Origin: Bacteroidia bacterium
GTDB taxonomy: Bacteria; Bacteroidota; Bacteroidia; Palsa-965
Direction: 5' to 3'
Length of the DNA: 64,000 nucleotides
Assembly: GCA_023151315.1 (NCBI GenBank)
Contig: JAKLJE010000024.1
Span: forward strand, 288 to 64,287
Shown: positions 1 to 8,786 of the stretch, piece after piece
Position numbering within the stretch: the first letter of the stretch is position 1
How the letters are laid out: each line of letters starts with the position of its first letter
Program-made: the position numbers and the translations under genes
Notes under the pieces: generated by a model
Database searches by the model: none
The model's input: the letters and a program-made list of their open reading frames with translations, nothing else
What the model was told of the DNA's origin: nothing

Positions 1-494
1 TTCATTTGCACCGAACCTGATTGCAGAGAATCTGCGTCGGGTTCCCATGCACCGTCCAGACATTCCATGCAGAAGTATCCTTTGCGCAGTTGAGTAAATA
101 ACTTTTCATCGAAATCCGTTCTGATGAATTTCCTCAGCAACAGATGCGGTCCGAAATCGAAAACCGTTAGCGTATCGTTCTGCAGTTTCACATGTCCTAC
201 TCTGACATTATCGAAAGTGTAATCAAATGTCCATAAGCCCGACATACGCACTACCCGAAACGAATCGGTAATTGCGCAAGGAAGAATTGCAAATGAGAAG
301 GAAGAATCACTTACGAGTAAGGATTCTCTTGCGGGTTGTTTTGAATTAATCAGCGTATCAAAGCAGAACCGGCTGATGCATTTCCATTCTCCCTGCATTT
401 GTTGCAATCGAACAAGCATGGAATCATTCGTAACACCCGCATTCAATCGGTACGACAATAACACCAGCAGCGCGATGTAAATGCATTTACTCAC
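1..494 (-). CDS. Hypothetical secreted protein (partial, runs off the left edge)
   Basis: The frame is open from a GTG at 494 down to base 1 and continues beyond the window. The N-terminus (SKCIYIALLVLLSYRLNAG) is a short hydrophobic signal peptide, so the protein is probably exported. The rest includes a stretch reading QGEWKCISRFCFDTL and a CMECLDGAW segment, giving several Cys residues. I recognise no family. The proposed GTG overlaps the last codons of the upstream MazG-like gene by 8 nt, which suggests translational coupling. An internal ATG near 418 would remove the signal peptide, so I prefer the GTG. Confidence 0.6.
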   Translation of the reverse strand, partial: MSKCIYIALLVLLSYRLNAGVTNDSMLVRLQQMQGEWKCISRFCFDTLINSKQPARESLLVSDSSFSFAILPCAITDSFRVVRMSGLWTFDYTFDNVRVGHVKLQNDTLTVFDFGPHLLLRKFIRTDFDEKLFTQLRKGYFCMECLDGAWEPDADSLQSGSVQM

Positions 495-903
495 CCAGAA
501 CCTTGCGAATATCGGGTTTGAAATAGTGTTCACTCTTCAGCACTTTACCGTCTTCACGGAAAATCGGTTTCCCGTCTTTGTCGAGTTTCGACATATTGCT
601 GCGATGAATCTCATCGAACACTTCCTCAATTTTATGCTGCAATCCGTGACGCAGAATCGTTCCGAATGCGATGTACAGAATATCGCCCAACGCATCAGCT
701 ATTTCAACAAGATCTCCGCGTTTACACGCCTCGAGATATTCTTCATTTTCTTCTTTGAGAAGGTTGAAACGCAACTCCGCTTCTGCAGGTGGAATTTCAC
801 CTGTTGGTACATGACGGTTTCCGATCAGGAATACATCATGAAATTCTCCTACGCTGTTAATCTTCGATAATAAAGCTCCGGTATAATGTTTTTTCTCGCT
901 CAT
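487..903 (-). CDS. MazG-like nucleotide pyrophosphohydrolase
   Basis: The product of 138 residues has the all-alpha NTP-PPase pattern: a KEENEEYLEA helix carrying the ExxE metal ligands, followed by an EIADALGDILYIAFGTI helix carrying the ExxxD pair. These are the hallmarks of the MazG/dUTPase/phosphoribosyl-ATP pyrophosphohydrolase superfamily, which hydrolyses (d)NTPs or related compounds to monophosphates with Mg. The ATG at 903 (MSEKKHY) is preferred over an upstream in-frame extension that adds an atypical basic segment. The exact substrate cannot be told from the sequence. It sits upstream of, and slightly overlaps, the partial secreted protein gene on the same strand. Confidence 0.8.
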   Translation of the reverse strand: MSEKKHYTGALLSKINSVGEFHDVFLIGNRHVPTGEIPPAEAELRFNLLKEENEEYLEACKRGDLVEIADALGDILYIAFGTILRHGLQHKIEEVFDEIHRSNMSKLDKDGKPIFREDGKVLKSEHYFKPDIRKVLGE

Positions 904-993
904 GCTGATTGGTTGTTTACGGATGTAAAAAAACAAATCCGGCTGCTATGAATCAACTCACAACAGCCGGATTGAAATAACTTTTGAAAACTA

Positions 994-1650
994 TTACTTG
1001 CCTGCAGGTTTGTTCGCGCCTTGTTGCGCTTTGCGGGCATCGTATTGCGTGTTTAACGCCTGTATTACATCAGGAGTCACGTCCAGACTGTCATTCGCGT
1101 AAATAATCGGCATTCCGGTTCCGAACATCATGATGTAGTCGATGCCCTTTTCTTTAGCGTACCCTTGAAAGTACTGAGCAATTTCCTGAGAGATCATATC
1201 GTTCTTCTGCATAGCGCTGCTTTCGAGGTAAGCAATGTTAGCCTCCATACGCTTCAGTTCTTCGAGGCCTGCATTGATCGATGCTTCTTCTTTTGTCGCG
1301 GCATCAGCGCTGATTGAAGCAGCCTGAACCTGCTCCTGAAGTTTGGCATAACGCGTCTGCAAATCCTGTGCTTTACGCTGATAAACCGCCATTTGATTCT
1401 GGAGGCTTGATCCTGCGTCCTGAGCAAGTTCAGTAAACGCGTGGTAGTTGCTGTTGATGGAATCAATATTCACATACAGAACTTTAGCGCCCTGAAGATT
1501 TTTCGGAAGATTGAGCGTGTAGTTCGGAGTTGTATCCTCCTGCTTTGCTTTTACATCAGCTATAGCCTGACGCGATGAAAAATGCAGATAAAACAGAATG
1601 GCAACTGCTACTGTAAGCGCGCCGATAAAAATATTGGTTGTGTTTTTCAC
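994..1650 (-). CDS. OmpH/Skp-like membrane-anchored coiled-coil protein
   Basis: From a GTG at 1650 the product has 218 residues. An N-terminal hydrophobic anchor (about residues 5-21) is followed by a long, heteropolar, predicted coiled-coil segment (LQNQMAVYQRKAQDLQTRY and on) and a conserved-looking C-terminal part with the IDYIMMFG segment. This is the layout of OmpH/Skp periplasmic chaperones, which bind unfolded outer-membrane proteins. The gene has a textbook promoter directly upstream (TTTG, 19 nt, TATATTTG), and that promoter excludes a longer start at 1707. A Pro/Lys-rich tail ends the protein. Function as a chaperone is inferred from the family. Confidence 0.7.
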   Translation of the reverse strand: MKNTTNIFIGALTVAVAILFYLHFSSRQAIADVKAKQEDTTPNYTLNLPKNLQGAKVLYVNIDSINSNYHAFTELAQDAGSSLQNQMAVYQRKAQDLQTRYAKLQEQVQAASISADAATKEEASINAGLEELKRMEANIAYLESSAMQKNDMISQEIAQYFQGYAKEKGIDYIMMFGTGMPIIYANDSLDVTPDVIQALNTQYDARKAQQGANKPAGK

Positions 1651-1668
1651 GGGGTGAATAATTTGACG

Positions 1669-1699
1669 CAAATATAGCAGGATGCAAGACCCGTACAAA
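1669..1699 (-). promoter_or_regulatory. Promoter of the OmpH-like gene (TTTG-N19-TATATTTG)
   Basis: On the minus strand TTTG (1699-1696) is followed after exactly 19 nt by TATATTTG (1676-1669). This matches the Bacteroidota -33/-7 consensus (TTG..., TAnnTTTG) without mismatch. Transcription should start near 1662, about a dozen bases before the GTG at 1650. Confidence 0.8.
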
Positions 1700-1740
1700 G
1701 GCGGCAACGCAATTGAGTGCGCTGTGTAACCATTTTTAAC

Positions 1741-2331
1741 TCAATACGGTGACTTTTTACCGAAGTGAACAGGAATTGTCACTTCGCAGCGTACCGGAAT
1801 ACCCGCTTTTTTACCCGGAATCCAATCAGGCATGCCGGCGATCAGATCTATAGCAGATTCATCGCACCCGAAACCCAGCTTTCGTTTTGCGTAAATACCC
1901 GTCCGCTTGCCATTGGATTCAACAACAAAACTCACATGCACATCGCCTTCTACATCATTCTGAAATGCAACAGCAGGATAAATCAATTTCTTTGCGATGT
2001 ATTGATCCATGGCTGCAGAACCTCCGGGAAATGATGGAGCCACATCCGGATTACGTGTAATCTGAGGTATAGACACAGACTCATTCTCCGTAGTTCCGGC
2101 GGCGTTGAAACCGATGCGCATGTTCTCCAGTGCTGTATCATTCTCCAGACGCAGACTTTCGCCTTCTGCCGTTTCCGATTCTGCCAATTCACCTTTCTTT
2201 CCGACAATGAAAGTATCTACGCCGGATTCACTGTATTGTTCAACAGAATCTGTTGCAGAATCTGCAGCTTCATCCGTTGCACACGCAGAAAAGAGAATCA
2301 GAGTGAATAATGGGAAAAGTAATTTACGCAT
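1741..2331 (-). CDS. TonB C-terminal domain lipoprotein
   Basis: This 196-residue protein starts with a lipoprotein signal (LFTLILFSACA, Cys about residue 17). A Ser/Glu-rich linker leads to a C-terminal TonB_C-like domain from about residue 95: FPGGSAAMDQYIAKKL, a VEGDVHVSFVVESNGK strand and the GKKAGIPVRCEVTIPVHF end. TonB_C modules contact outer-membrane receptors. Here the module is on a lipid anchor instead of an inner-membrane helix, a common arrangement in Bacteroidota and one whose role is unclear. A perfect -7 element (TATTTTTG, 2344-2337) lies 5 nt before the ATG. Confidence 0.8.
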   Translation of the reverse strand: MRKLLFPLFTLILFSACATDEAADSATDSVEQYSESGVDTFIVGKKGELAESETAEGESLRLENDTALENMRIGFNAAGTTENESVSIPQITRNPDVAPSFPGGSAAMDQYIAKKLIYPAVAFQNDVEGDVHVSFVVESNGKRTGIYAKRKLGFGCDESAIDLIAGMPDWIPGKKAGIPVRCEVTIPVHFGKKSPY

Positions 2332-2336
2332 GAGGT

Positions 2337-2344
2337 CAAAAATA
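2337..2344 (-). promoter_or_regulatory. -7 promoter element of the TonB_C lipoprotein gene
   Basis: TATTTTTG on the minus strand fits TAnnTTTG exactly. It ends 5 nt before the ATG at 2331, so the mRNA is probably leaderless or nearly so. No good -33 element is visible. Confidence 0.55.
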
Positions 2345-2388
2345 ACAGTTTATCATGCATAATCCGGAACCGGCGGAAAAGTGACGCG

Positions 2389-2847
2389 TTAACGCGTGGT
2401 GTCGGGTAACATCACTTCTCCCAGCATGTGCATCTCGGGAACTATGGTATCCGTTGGACCCGGACATTGATTGTTCTTCGTTTTAACGGTATCAGGGATG
2501 TAAGCTACATCGCCCATTACTTCATTAGTAACGCCACCTGGTTTCATTCCGGAACAGGAAGCAAATAGAAATGATCCGAAAGCCAATAAAACCGCTGCAG
2601 CAAACCTTTGCACATTGAATGTGATGCGAAAACGCTTCTTAGGCTCCTTAACCTGTTCCATTCTGAAGCGACCGCAAACTTTCTGTTCGGTACGTGCCGA
2701 CAGATAAGAAGTAATCTCATCGTTGGACATGGAAGTGAAATCCACAACAACTTTGCAGCATTGTCCGCAATATCTGCCCTGTTCTTCAGGAGTCATTACT
2801 TCCCATGATTCGTGACAAGGCGTGGCAATTGATACAACAGGTTTCAT
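2389..2847 (-). CDS. Membrane protein with N-terminal His/Cys motif domain
   Basis: From the ATG at 2847 the product has 152 residues. The N-terminal 60 residues contain a distinctive motif: CHESWEVMTPEEQGRYC, then GQCC, then VCGRF near residue 58 (Cys 11, 27, 30, 31, 58). A single transmembrane helix follows (about 79-98), then a short tail. I have a general memory of this N-terminal module in Bacteroidota proteins but know no function for it. The Cys/His pattern suggests a metal or redox site facing the cytoplasm; that is inference. The longer upstream start adds residues without similarity to a signal, so I used the Met before KPVVS. Confidence 0.65.
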   Translation of the reverse strand: MKPVVSIATPCHESWEVMTPEEQGRYCGQCCKVVVDFTSMSNDEITSYLSARTEQKVCGRFRMEQVKEPKKRFRITFNVQRFAAAVLLAFGSFLFASCSGMKPGGVTNEVMGDVAYIPDTVKTKNNQCPGPTDTIVPEMHMLGEVMLPDTTR

Positions 2848-2991
2848 ATTCTGAGCGTTTATTGAAAAGATGCTGCCCGGAAACCGATTCCACAAACCCT
2901 TGAAAAAATATTACGCTTATTCAGCATTCCTTTCAATTGTCCGCTTTCAGCACGTTTGTTAACCCTTACGGGATTATATTTACATCAGAAT

Positions 2992-5433
2992 ATGAAACGC
3001 TTCTTTTCCCGGGAAAAGTTCAAGGAGACAGCAGCACGATCATGGAAATGGTTGCGCTCATTTGCATCCACGAAAAAGGGAAAGTTCACGATAGCGTTTG
3101 TTATCACAGGAATTGTCTGGTGGTTTTCTGTTCCTTCTCACTTGTTCGATGATCCAACAAGTACCGTTCTGCTCGATCGCAACGGCAAGTTACTTGGTGC
3201 ACGCATCGCAACCGATGGACAATGGAGATTCCCCGATCGAACAACTGTTCCCTATAAATTTTCGCAGTGCCTCATTCAGTTTGAAGATCGTCAGTTCTAC
3301 AATCATCCCGGAGTGAATCCTGTGGCGTTGTTCCGAGCATTACGCCAGAATATTTCCAGCGGAGAAGTCGTTTCAGGCGGAAGTACAATTACGATGCAGG
3401 TGATACGAATGGCTTCCGGAAATCCACCACGTACTGTGTGGCAGAAAATCATAGAAATATTCAAAGCCACACGCGTAGAAGCAACGTACTCCAAAGAAGA
3501 AATTCTTGCTTTGTATGCTTCACACGCTCCTTTCGGAAGTAACGTAGTGGGAATTGATGCGGCTTCGTGGAGATTCTTCGGACGCTCACCTGAAAAATTA
3601 TCCTGGGCGGAATCCGCAACGCTTGCTGTATTGCCGAATGCGCCTTCACTGATTTATCCCGGAAAAAACCAGCAGCGATTGAAAGACAAACGCGATCGCT
3701 TGTTGCAACGACTCGTCACGGCAGGAATCATAGATCAGCAAACCTGTGATCTTGCAAAGCAGGAACAATTGCCAGGCGCACCTTATCCATTACCGCGTGT
3801 TACTCCTCACCTGCTCGATCGCGCGGATAAAGAAGGACACGCAGGAGAAATTGTAACAACTACTATCGACATTGACATGCAACAACGCGTTGCAGATGTT
3901 GTTCAACGACATCATCAGCGATTGAAGGGAAATCAGATTCACAATGCCGCAGCAATTGTTGTGGAAGTGAAAACAGGTAACGTGGTTGCGTACGTCGGCA
4001 ACACACAAGGTCCGGAAGGAATCAATGTGGCAGGAACCAGCGATGATCACGGTTACGATGTGGACGTAATCATGGCACCGCGTAGTACGGGAAGCATTCT
4101 GAAACCTTTTCTGTATTGCGGAATGCTCAATGACGGTGTGATATTGCCGAACACTTTGATTCCGGATGTTCCCACAGATATTGCAGGTTACAATCCTGAA
4201 AACTTTGAACTCGATTACGACGGAGTTGTTCCTGCACATCGTGCGTTGTCAAGATCATTGAACGTTCCTGCAGTGAAAATGCTGCAGCAATACCGAGTTG
4301 AACGATTCCATTCATTGCTGAATAAAATCGGATTGAAAACTGTTACACGATCTGCAGATGATTACGGATTATCATTGATTCTCGGCGGCGCAGAAGCACG
4401 ACTCTGGGATCTTGCGGGAACTTATGCATCCATGTCGCGTTCGCTCACACGCTACAACAACAGCGGGCAATATACGCGCAGTGATTTTCATCCTTTGCAA
4501 TACATGCCGCAACAAAAAGATTCTGTACCCGCATTTACCAACGAGAAAAGTTACTTCGATGCTTCTTCTCTTTGGTTTACATTTCAAGCCATGCTGGATG
4601 TGGAACGACCGGGAGATGAAGCCGCATGGACAGCGTACATCACTTCGAGAAAAGTGGCATGGAAAACAGGAACAAGTTTCGGTTTCCGCGACGGATGGTC
4701 CATCGGTGTTACTCCCGAATATGTTGTTGCAGTTTGGGTGGGCAACGGTACAGGAGAAGGACGTCCGGGATTGATCGGTATCAATACTGCAGGTCCGTTG
4801 ATGTTTGATATTTTTTCTCAGTTGCCTTCCACTTCATGGTTCAGTAAACCGGAAAAAGACATGAAGAAAATTGCCGTGTGCAAACAAAGCGGATTCCGTG
4901 CATTGGATATATGCGAATCGGAAACTCTGTTCGTTCCGGCTTCAGGCGGTCGTGCGGGCGCGTGTCCGTATCACAGAACCATTCATCTCGACAGAACCGG
5001 GCATTACCGCGTGAACAGTGATTGTGAAGATATCACCGCAATGAAACATGTATCGTGGTTTATTCTTCCGCCTTCCATGGAATATTATTACAAAGTGAAG
5101 AATCCAACGTACGCTCCATTACCGCCGTGGAAAGAAGATTGCAAAGGACAATCTTCACAAGCCATGGAGTTCATTTATCCGCGGGAAGAAACGCAACTTT
5201 ATATTCCCATTGAGTTGGACGGCAAACCGGGCAAAGCAGTTTTCGAAATTGCGCATCGCAATTCAGGCATGAAAGTATTCTGGCACCTCGACAACAACTT
5301 CGTTGGTGAAACAACAAGTTTCCATCAGCTCGCATTGAATCCGGAAGCAGGAGAACACACTTTAACTTGCGTGGACGAAAACGGAGAAACGATTGCCCTG
5401 AAGTTTAATATTATCAGTGAAAGGAAGCGATAG
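2992..5433 (+). CDS. pbpC: Penicillin-binding protein 1C (bifunctional transglycosylase/transpeptidase)
   Basis: The 813-residue protein has a cytoplasmic basic N-terminus and one transmembrane helix (about 32-47). A GT51 transglycosylase domain follows, with the EDRQFYNHPGVN motif (Glu98) and GGSTITMQ. The penicillin-binding transpeptidase domain has the SxxK Ser368-Lys371, SxN Ser422-Asn424 and KTG 558-560. A C-terminal beta domain of the BiPBP_C type ends the protein. It polymerises and crosslinks peptidoglycan in the periplasm. The ATG at 2992 sits 12 codons inside the longest frame and is preferred because TATATTTA, a near-consensus -7 element, overlaps the longer version. Confidence 0.93.
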   Translation: MKRFFSREKFKETAARSWKWLRSFASTKKGKFTIAFVITGIVWWFSVPSHLFDDPTSTVLLDRNGKLLGARIATDGQWRFPDRTTVPYKFSQCLIQFEDRQFYNHPGVNPVALFRALRQNISSGEVVSGGSTITMQVIRMASGNPPRTVWQKIIEIFKATRVEATYSKEEILALYASHAPFGSNVVGIDAASWRFFGRSPEKLSWAESATLAVLPNAPSLIYPGKNQQRLKDKRDRLLQRLVTAGIIDQQTCDLAKQEQLPGAPYPLPRVTPHLLDRADKEGHAGEIVTTTIDIDMQQRVADVVQRHHQRLKGNQIHNAAAIVVEVKTGNVVAYVGNTQGPEGINVAGTSDDHGYDVDVIMAPRSTGSILKPFLYCGMLNDGVILPNTLIPDVPTDIAGYNPENFELDYDGVVPAHRALSRSLNVPAVKMLQQYRVERFHSLLNKIGLKTVTRSADDYGLSLILGGAEARLWDLAGTYASMSRSLTRYNNSGQYTRSDFHPLQYMPQQKDSVPAFTNEKSYFDASSLWFTFQAMLDVERPGDEAAWTAYITSRKVAWKTGTSFGFRDGWSIGVTPEYVVAVWVGNGTGEGRPGLIGINTAGPLMFDIFSQLPSTSWFSKPEKDMKKIAVCKQSGFRALDICESETLFVPASGGRAGACPYHRTIHLDRTGHYRVNSDCEDITAMKHVSWFILPPSMEYYYKVKNPTYAPLPPWKEDCKGQSSQAMEFIYPREETQLYIPIELDGKPGKAVFEIAHRNSGMKVFWHLDNNFVGETTSFHQLALNPEAGEHTLTCVDENGETIALKFNIISERKR

Positions 5434-5559
5434 AAATCTTCGGTGCTGCCAGATGAAGCTTATTGAACACATCGAACAATGCATTGCGCGGTTCAATCAC
5501 AATAAGACTATTTCCCCACTATTAGTGTGAAAGCATACTTATATCTGTAGCCGAGTACA

Positions 5560-6441
5560 CTATAATTCTCCCTTAAACCAGTAATACCCTTCAATCCTTT
5601 CATATTCAGAAGGAACACGGTTTAATCGTTGCAGTATTCTGGAACTGGAATCCTCAGGTAAGCCATTTGCTATCACGATCAGTCCTGTTTTCTTTCCTGC
5701 TTCGTTTTTCTCATAAAATACATACTCCAGAGTGTCCACATTATCACCATGCCATTTGTATTTGTACATAGCCGTCTCTCCAGGTTGTCCATAACACACT
5801 CCTCTAATAACCTTCTCTCTCGGTGAAAATGTCGGATTGATAAATTCCAATTTCCGCGCAAACGTCCGCTTATCATTTCGCAAAAGATATACGGCGCTGA
5901 ATGCTTTAAGACAGCACCCGCTTGCTCCATACCAGTTCACAACTAAATCATTTAGTCCATCACCATTAACATCACGAATTGTATCACCTACATAAGTCAT
6001 AAACCACTCTTGGTGTGACAAAACATTTTCAAATACGCTATCGTTTTTAGAATATACATCAATATAAACTGCACTCGGGGCATATCTCTTGATAATCAAA
6101 TGAGGTTCGGTCCGTGTAAAGTAATAATCCAAACTGATTTCAACTTTCACGGCTGTACTATCATTAGATACTTCGTATTTCTCCGAAAATCTCTCTTGTG
6201 CTGCGTTTTGATTTGCCCACAAGATGGCATCGCGGAGCACTTTTTCCAGAACCAAACTATCGATAACATTTTGATCTTCGTTAGCCTGATCTATTAAATT
6301 TTGGAGAATCTCTTTTTCATATTCATTCTTGGACGAAGTATCGTTATTGATCAGCAATGAATTCGAGTAATTCTTCGATTGGTGGCAAAACGATATGGTC
6401 AAAAGAAAGACCATTAGCAATATGGGTACTATAGTCTTCAT
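5560..6441 (-). CDS. Hypothetical lipoprotein with a DVNGDG calcium-like loop
   Basis: The 293-residue product begins with a lipoprotein-like signal (VFLLTISFCHQ, Cys about residue 19). The middle contains DVNGDGLNDLVVNWYG, the D-x-[ND]-x-[ND]-G pattern of FG-GAP/EF-hand-like calcium loops, followed by a GCC pair. No family beyond this is recognisable, and an exported structural or sensing role is only a guess. A perfect -7 element TAAATTTG (6456-6449) lies 7 nt before the ATG at 6441. The gene is separate from the L,D-transpeptidase gene upstream by about 30 nt. Confidence 0.6.
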   Translation of the reverse strand: MKTIVPILLMVFLLTISFCHQSKNYSNSLLINNDTSSKNEYEKEILQNLIDQANEDQNVIDSLVLEKVLRDAILWANQNAAQERFSEKYEVSNDSTAVKVEISLDYYFTRTEPHLIIKRYAPSAVYIDVYSKNDSVFENVLSHQEWFMTYVGDTIRDVNGDGLNDLVVNWYGASGCCLKAFSAVYLLRNDKRTFARKLEFINPTFSPREKVIRGVCYGQPGETAMYKYKWHGDNVDTLEYVFYEKNEAGKKTGLIVIANGLPEDSSSRILQRLNRVPSEYERIEGYYWFKGEL

Positions 6442-6448
6442 ACCTGTT

Positions 6449-6456
6449 CAAATTTA
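6449..6456 (-). promoter_or_regulatory. -7 promoter element of the 5560-6441 lipoprotein gene
   Basis: TAAATTTG on the minus strand matches TAnnTTTG fully and ends 7 nt before the ATG. No clear -33 box was found. Confidence 0.5.
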
Positions 6457-6473
6457 AAATATCGGATGCGCGT

Positions 6474-7244
6474 TTACCGGAACAGATACTTCCCTTTCGC
6501 ATCCACTGACACAATCGGTAATGTACGTTTGGTTTCAAACCAGTCGTAACCCGCTCGGATATTATCCCAGAAAGTGCGCACGGCCAGTTCATCTTCCGCT
6601 GCTTTGATTCGCACAATTCCTGCGTCCGTGAATCGGATAGGAAACAAATGAATCGGAATCGTTTTCTGTCCTGCGTTGCGCGCTTCTACACAGAGTACAT
6701 AGAGTTCCTGAATTTTCTCATCGGTAATGGGAATGCAACCGATAGTAACACAGTTGCCGTGAATCATAATTGCTCCGCCGGCATCGCGTTTGCAAGCGAA
6801 AACTTTGTCCGACGCATTCGGATAACTTACACCCAATGAAAGCAGGAAATTGCTGTTCGGATTGAATACACTCACATGATAAAATCCTTCCGGAACCTGA
6901 TTGTCGCCCTGACAACGTTTAGGTCCTAACTCACCGGAAGAAGCGCAAATCGGGTAAGTGGTATAAAGTTTCCAGTTGCCTTCGGTTTTATTCTTCACCC
7001 AAACTTCAAGTTCCTTTTCGTCTTTGAAACCGCGAATAAAAACTTCCAGCTCTTCCATGCGCACATTCATTCGCTTTAATCGAGGAACAATGGAATCCCA
7101 TTGCGCAGCATATGCATTCTTCACACGTTTGTATTCCAGTTGCGCGGCACGGAACGTTCCGGGTTTCGCTTTCGGGACAGTTCCGTAAAACGAAAGTCCT
7201 GCAACGGCACAGAACAGAATTAAGACTGCAATTAATTTTCTCAT
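6474..7244 (-). CDS. YafK-type L,D-transpeptidase family protein
   Basis: The 256-residue protein has an N-terminal signal peptide (about residues 4-19) and a YkuD-fold catalytic domain. The diagnostic motif HGNCVTIGCIP is at 162-172, with His162 and catalytic Cys170. Family members form or remove peptidoglycan crosslinks or protein-peptidoglycan links in the periplasm. The start codon is 1 nt after the stop of oxyR, so the two genes are almost certainly cotranscribed. Coupling a wall enzyme to a peroxide regulator is not an arrangement I can explain. Confidence 0.85.
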   Translation of the reverse strand: MRKLIAVLILFCAVAGLSFYGTVPKAKPGTFRAAQLEYKRVKNAYAAQWDSIVPRLKRMNVRMEELEVFIRGFKDEKELEVWVKNKTEGNWKLYTTYPICASSGELGPKRCQGDNQVPEGFYHVSVFNPNSNFLLSLGVSYPNASDKVFACKRDAGGAIMIHGNCVTIGCIPITDEKIQELYVLCVEARNAGQKTIPIHLFPIRFTDAGIVRIKAAEDELAVRTFWDNIRAGYDWFETKRTLPIVSVDAKGKYLFR

Positions 7245-7245
7245 G

Positions 7246-8184
7246 TTATTCCACCGGAAGAACTTCCTGTTTAACAGAACGCTTGATCTGTTTCGGTATT
7301 GTGTGTGATATTTCTTCATGCAGTGCATCTATGATTCCCTTTTTCAACTGGGAACGATGCGTTACAATACTGATTTCGCGCACCGGTTCCGGCGAACGGA
7401 AGTAACGAACAGATTCCTGTTGCTTCTGCGACAAAGTCGGCACAGCCAACCAGGGAAGAATGGTCATACCTTCTCCTGATTCCACCATTCGCTTCAGCGT
7501 TTCAATACTTCCGCTTCGGTACTCAAAGTGCGAAGAAGTGCCGTTATTCTTACGCCGATTGCATAACTGCAGCACTTGGTTTTTCATACAGTGCCCGTCA
7601 GACAACAACCATACGTCGTCCACTTCAATATCTTCCGGTCGCAATTGTTTCTTTGCCCACAAACTGTGCTTCTTGGAAAGATATCCTACATAAGGCTCAT
7701 TGAACAGAAACATTTCGTGTAGCTGCGGTTCCTCAAGCGGTGTTGCAAGAATTCCGGCATCAATGGTTTCCATTCTCAATTGCTCTATGATGGAGGCGGT
7801 GGTCATCTCTTCTATCTCCAGATGCACATTCGGGTATTTCTCCACAAATCGGGAAAGAAATAACGGCACGAGATACGGCGCTAACGTGGGAATGATTCCA
7901 AGGCGGAAAGTTCCTGAAACTTCGCCTTTCGCTGCTGCGAGCACTTCCATCAGGCGATTCTTTTCACGAATAACAATGCGCGCCTGTTCCAGGAAAATAC
8001 GCCCGGCTTCCGTAACGGCTACGGGCTGACGACTGCGGTCAAAAATGGTAATGCCGATTTCGTCTTCCAGTTTTTTCACCTGCATGGACAATGTAGGCTG
8101 TGTAACGAAACACATATCTGCGGCCATAACAAAACTTCCGGTTTTACCGATAGCAATGGCATATTCGAGCTGTTGGAGTGTCAT
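7246..8184 (-). CDS. oxyR: OxyR-type LysR-family peroxide regulator
   Basis: The 312-residue LysR protein has an N-terminal winged helix (residues 1-60, with TQPTLSMQVKKLE) and a substrate-binding-type C-terminal domain. It contains GHCMKNQVLQLC, placing Cys at 199 and 208. These are the same spacing, and by chance the same numbers, as the H2O2-sensing Cys pair of E. coli OxyR. That, together with divergent dps, makes OxyR the best call over a generic LysR regulator. Oxidation would form a disulfide and switch activation of dps and probably its own operon, which continues into the YafK-type gene. Confidence 0.88.
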   Translation of the reverse strand: MTLQQLEYAIAIGKTGSFVMAADMCFVTQPTLSMQVKKLEDEIGITIFDRSRQPVAVTEAGRIFLEQARIVIREKNRLMEVLAAAKGEVSGTFRLGIIPTLAPYLVPLFLSRFVEKYPNVHLEIEEMTTASIIEQLRMETIDAGILATPLEEPQLHEMFLFNEPYVGYLSKKHSLWAKKQLRPEDIEVDDVWLLSDGHCMKNQVLQLCNRRKNNGTSSHFEYRSGSIETLKRMVESGEGMTILPWLAVPTLSQKQQESVRYFRSPEPVREISIVTHRSQLKKGIIDALHEEISHTIPKQIKRSVKQEVLPVE

Positions 8185-8268
8185 AAGGTTTATCTATTAC
8201 CCCGTAAAGTTAATCAATAATAACGATACTTTATAACTCCGACATTTGTATCACTAAAACCTATAGAA
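8185..8268. promoter_or_regulatory. oxyR-dps divergent control region
   Basis: This 84-bp AT-rich gap separates the two divergent genes. An inverted pair AAAGT ... ACTTT with 17 nt between lies near its centre (8205-8231). A near-consensus TAACTTTA on the minus strand could be the oxyR -7 element. GACATTTG (8241-8248) is a weak -7 candidate for dps. No clean four-box OxyR site could be recognised by eye. Confidence 0.4.
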
Positions 8269-8739
8269 ATGACAACTGCACAGAATACAACAGGAAATAC
8301 ACTCATCGGTCAGCTCCGCGAACTGGTAACCGCCGAAACACGCCTGGCAATTGCCACGCGTGAAGCACATTGGAATGTAAAAGGACCCGCATTTTATTCG
8401 CTGCACGAAATGTTCGGCGCGCAATACACCACTCTGGACGGATTTATTGACGAGATCGCGGAACGCGTGCGACAGCTCGGATATTACGTTTCCGGTTCTC
8501 CATTGATGGGCGCGTCTGAAATCACATCCAATGCCGACGAACTGCTTACAGAACTTTCCATCAAGCATGAGAAGACAGTAACGCTGCTTCGCAAAGCCAT
8601 TCAGGAAGCACAGAACCGCCAGGATGAAGGCACTGCTGATCTGCTAACCGGCATTATGGAACAGCACGACAAAATGAAATGGATGATCAACGCATCCATC
8701 ACCGACAAAGAAGCTGCCCTTATTAACATTCAGCACTAG
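8269..8739 (+). CDS. dps: Dps family DNA-protecting ferritin-like protein
   Basis: The 156-residue product has the Dps signature AHWNVKGPAFYSLHEMF followed by IDEIAERV. The intersubunit ferroxidase ligands are readable as His34, His46, Asp61 and Glu65. Dps dodecamers oxidise Fe(II) with H2O2, store iron and shield DNA in the cytoplasm. Length is normal for the family. The gene is divergent from oxyR, which fits peroxide-induced expression. There is no long basic N-terminal tail, so direct DNA binding may be weak. Confidence 0.93.
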   Translation: MTTAQNTTGNTLIGQLRELVTAETRLAIATREAHWNVKGPAFYSLHEMFGAQYTTLDGFIDEIAERVRQLGYYVSGSPLMGASEITSNADELLTELSIKHEKTVTLLRKAIQEAQNRQDEGTADLLTGIMEQHDKMKWMINASITDKEAALINIQH

Positions 8740-8774
8740 TTTTTCACAATAAAGGAATTGCCCGATTCCGCAGT

Positions 8775-8782
8775 TACCTTTG
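8775..8782 (+). promoter_or_regulatory. -7 promoter element of the DivIC/FtsB-like gene
   Basis: TACCTTTG matches TAnnTTTG exactly and ends 4 nt before the GTG start at 8787, predicting a leaderless transcript. Confidence 0.55.
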
Positions 8783-8786
8783 AGTC

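Noticed and set aside
1651-1707. Longer start for the OmpH-like gene (TTG at 1707)
   Set aside because: The complete promoter TTTG-N19-TATATTTG sits within this extension.
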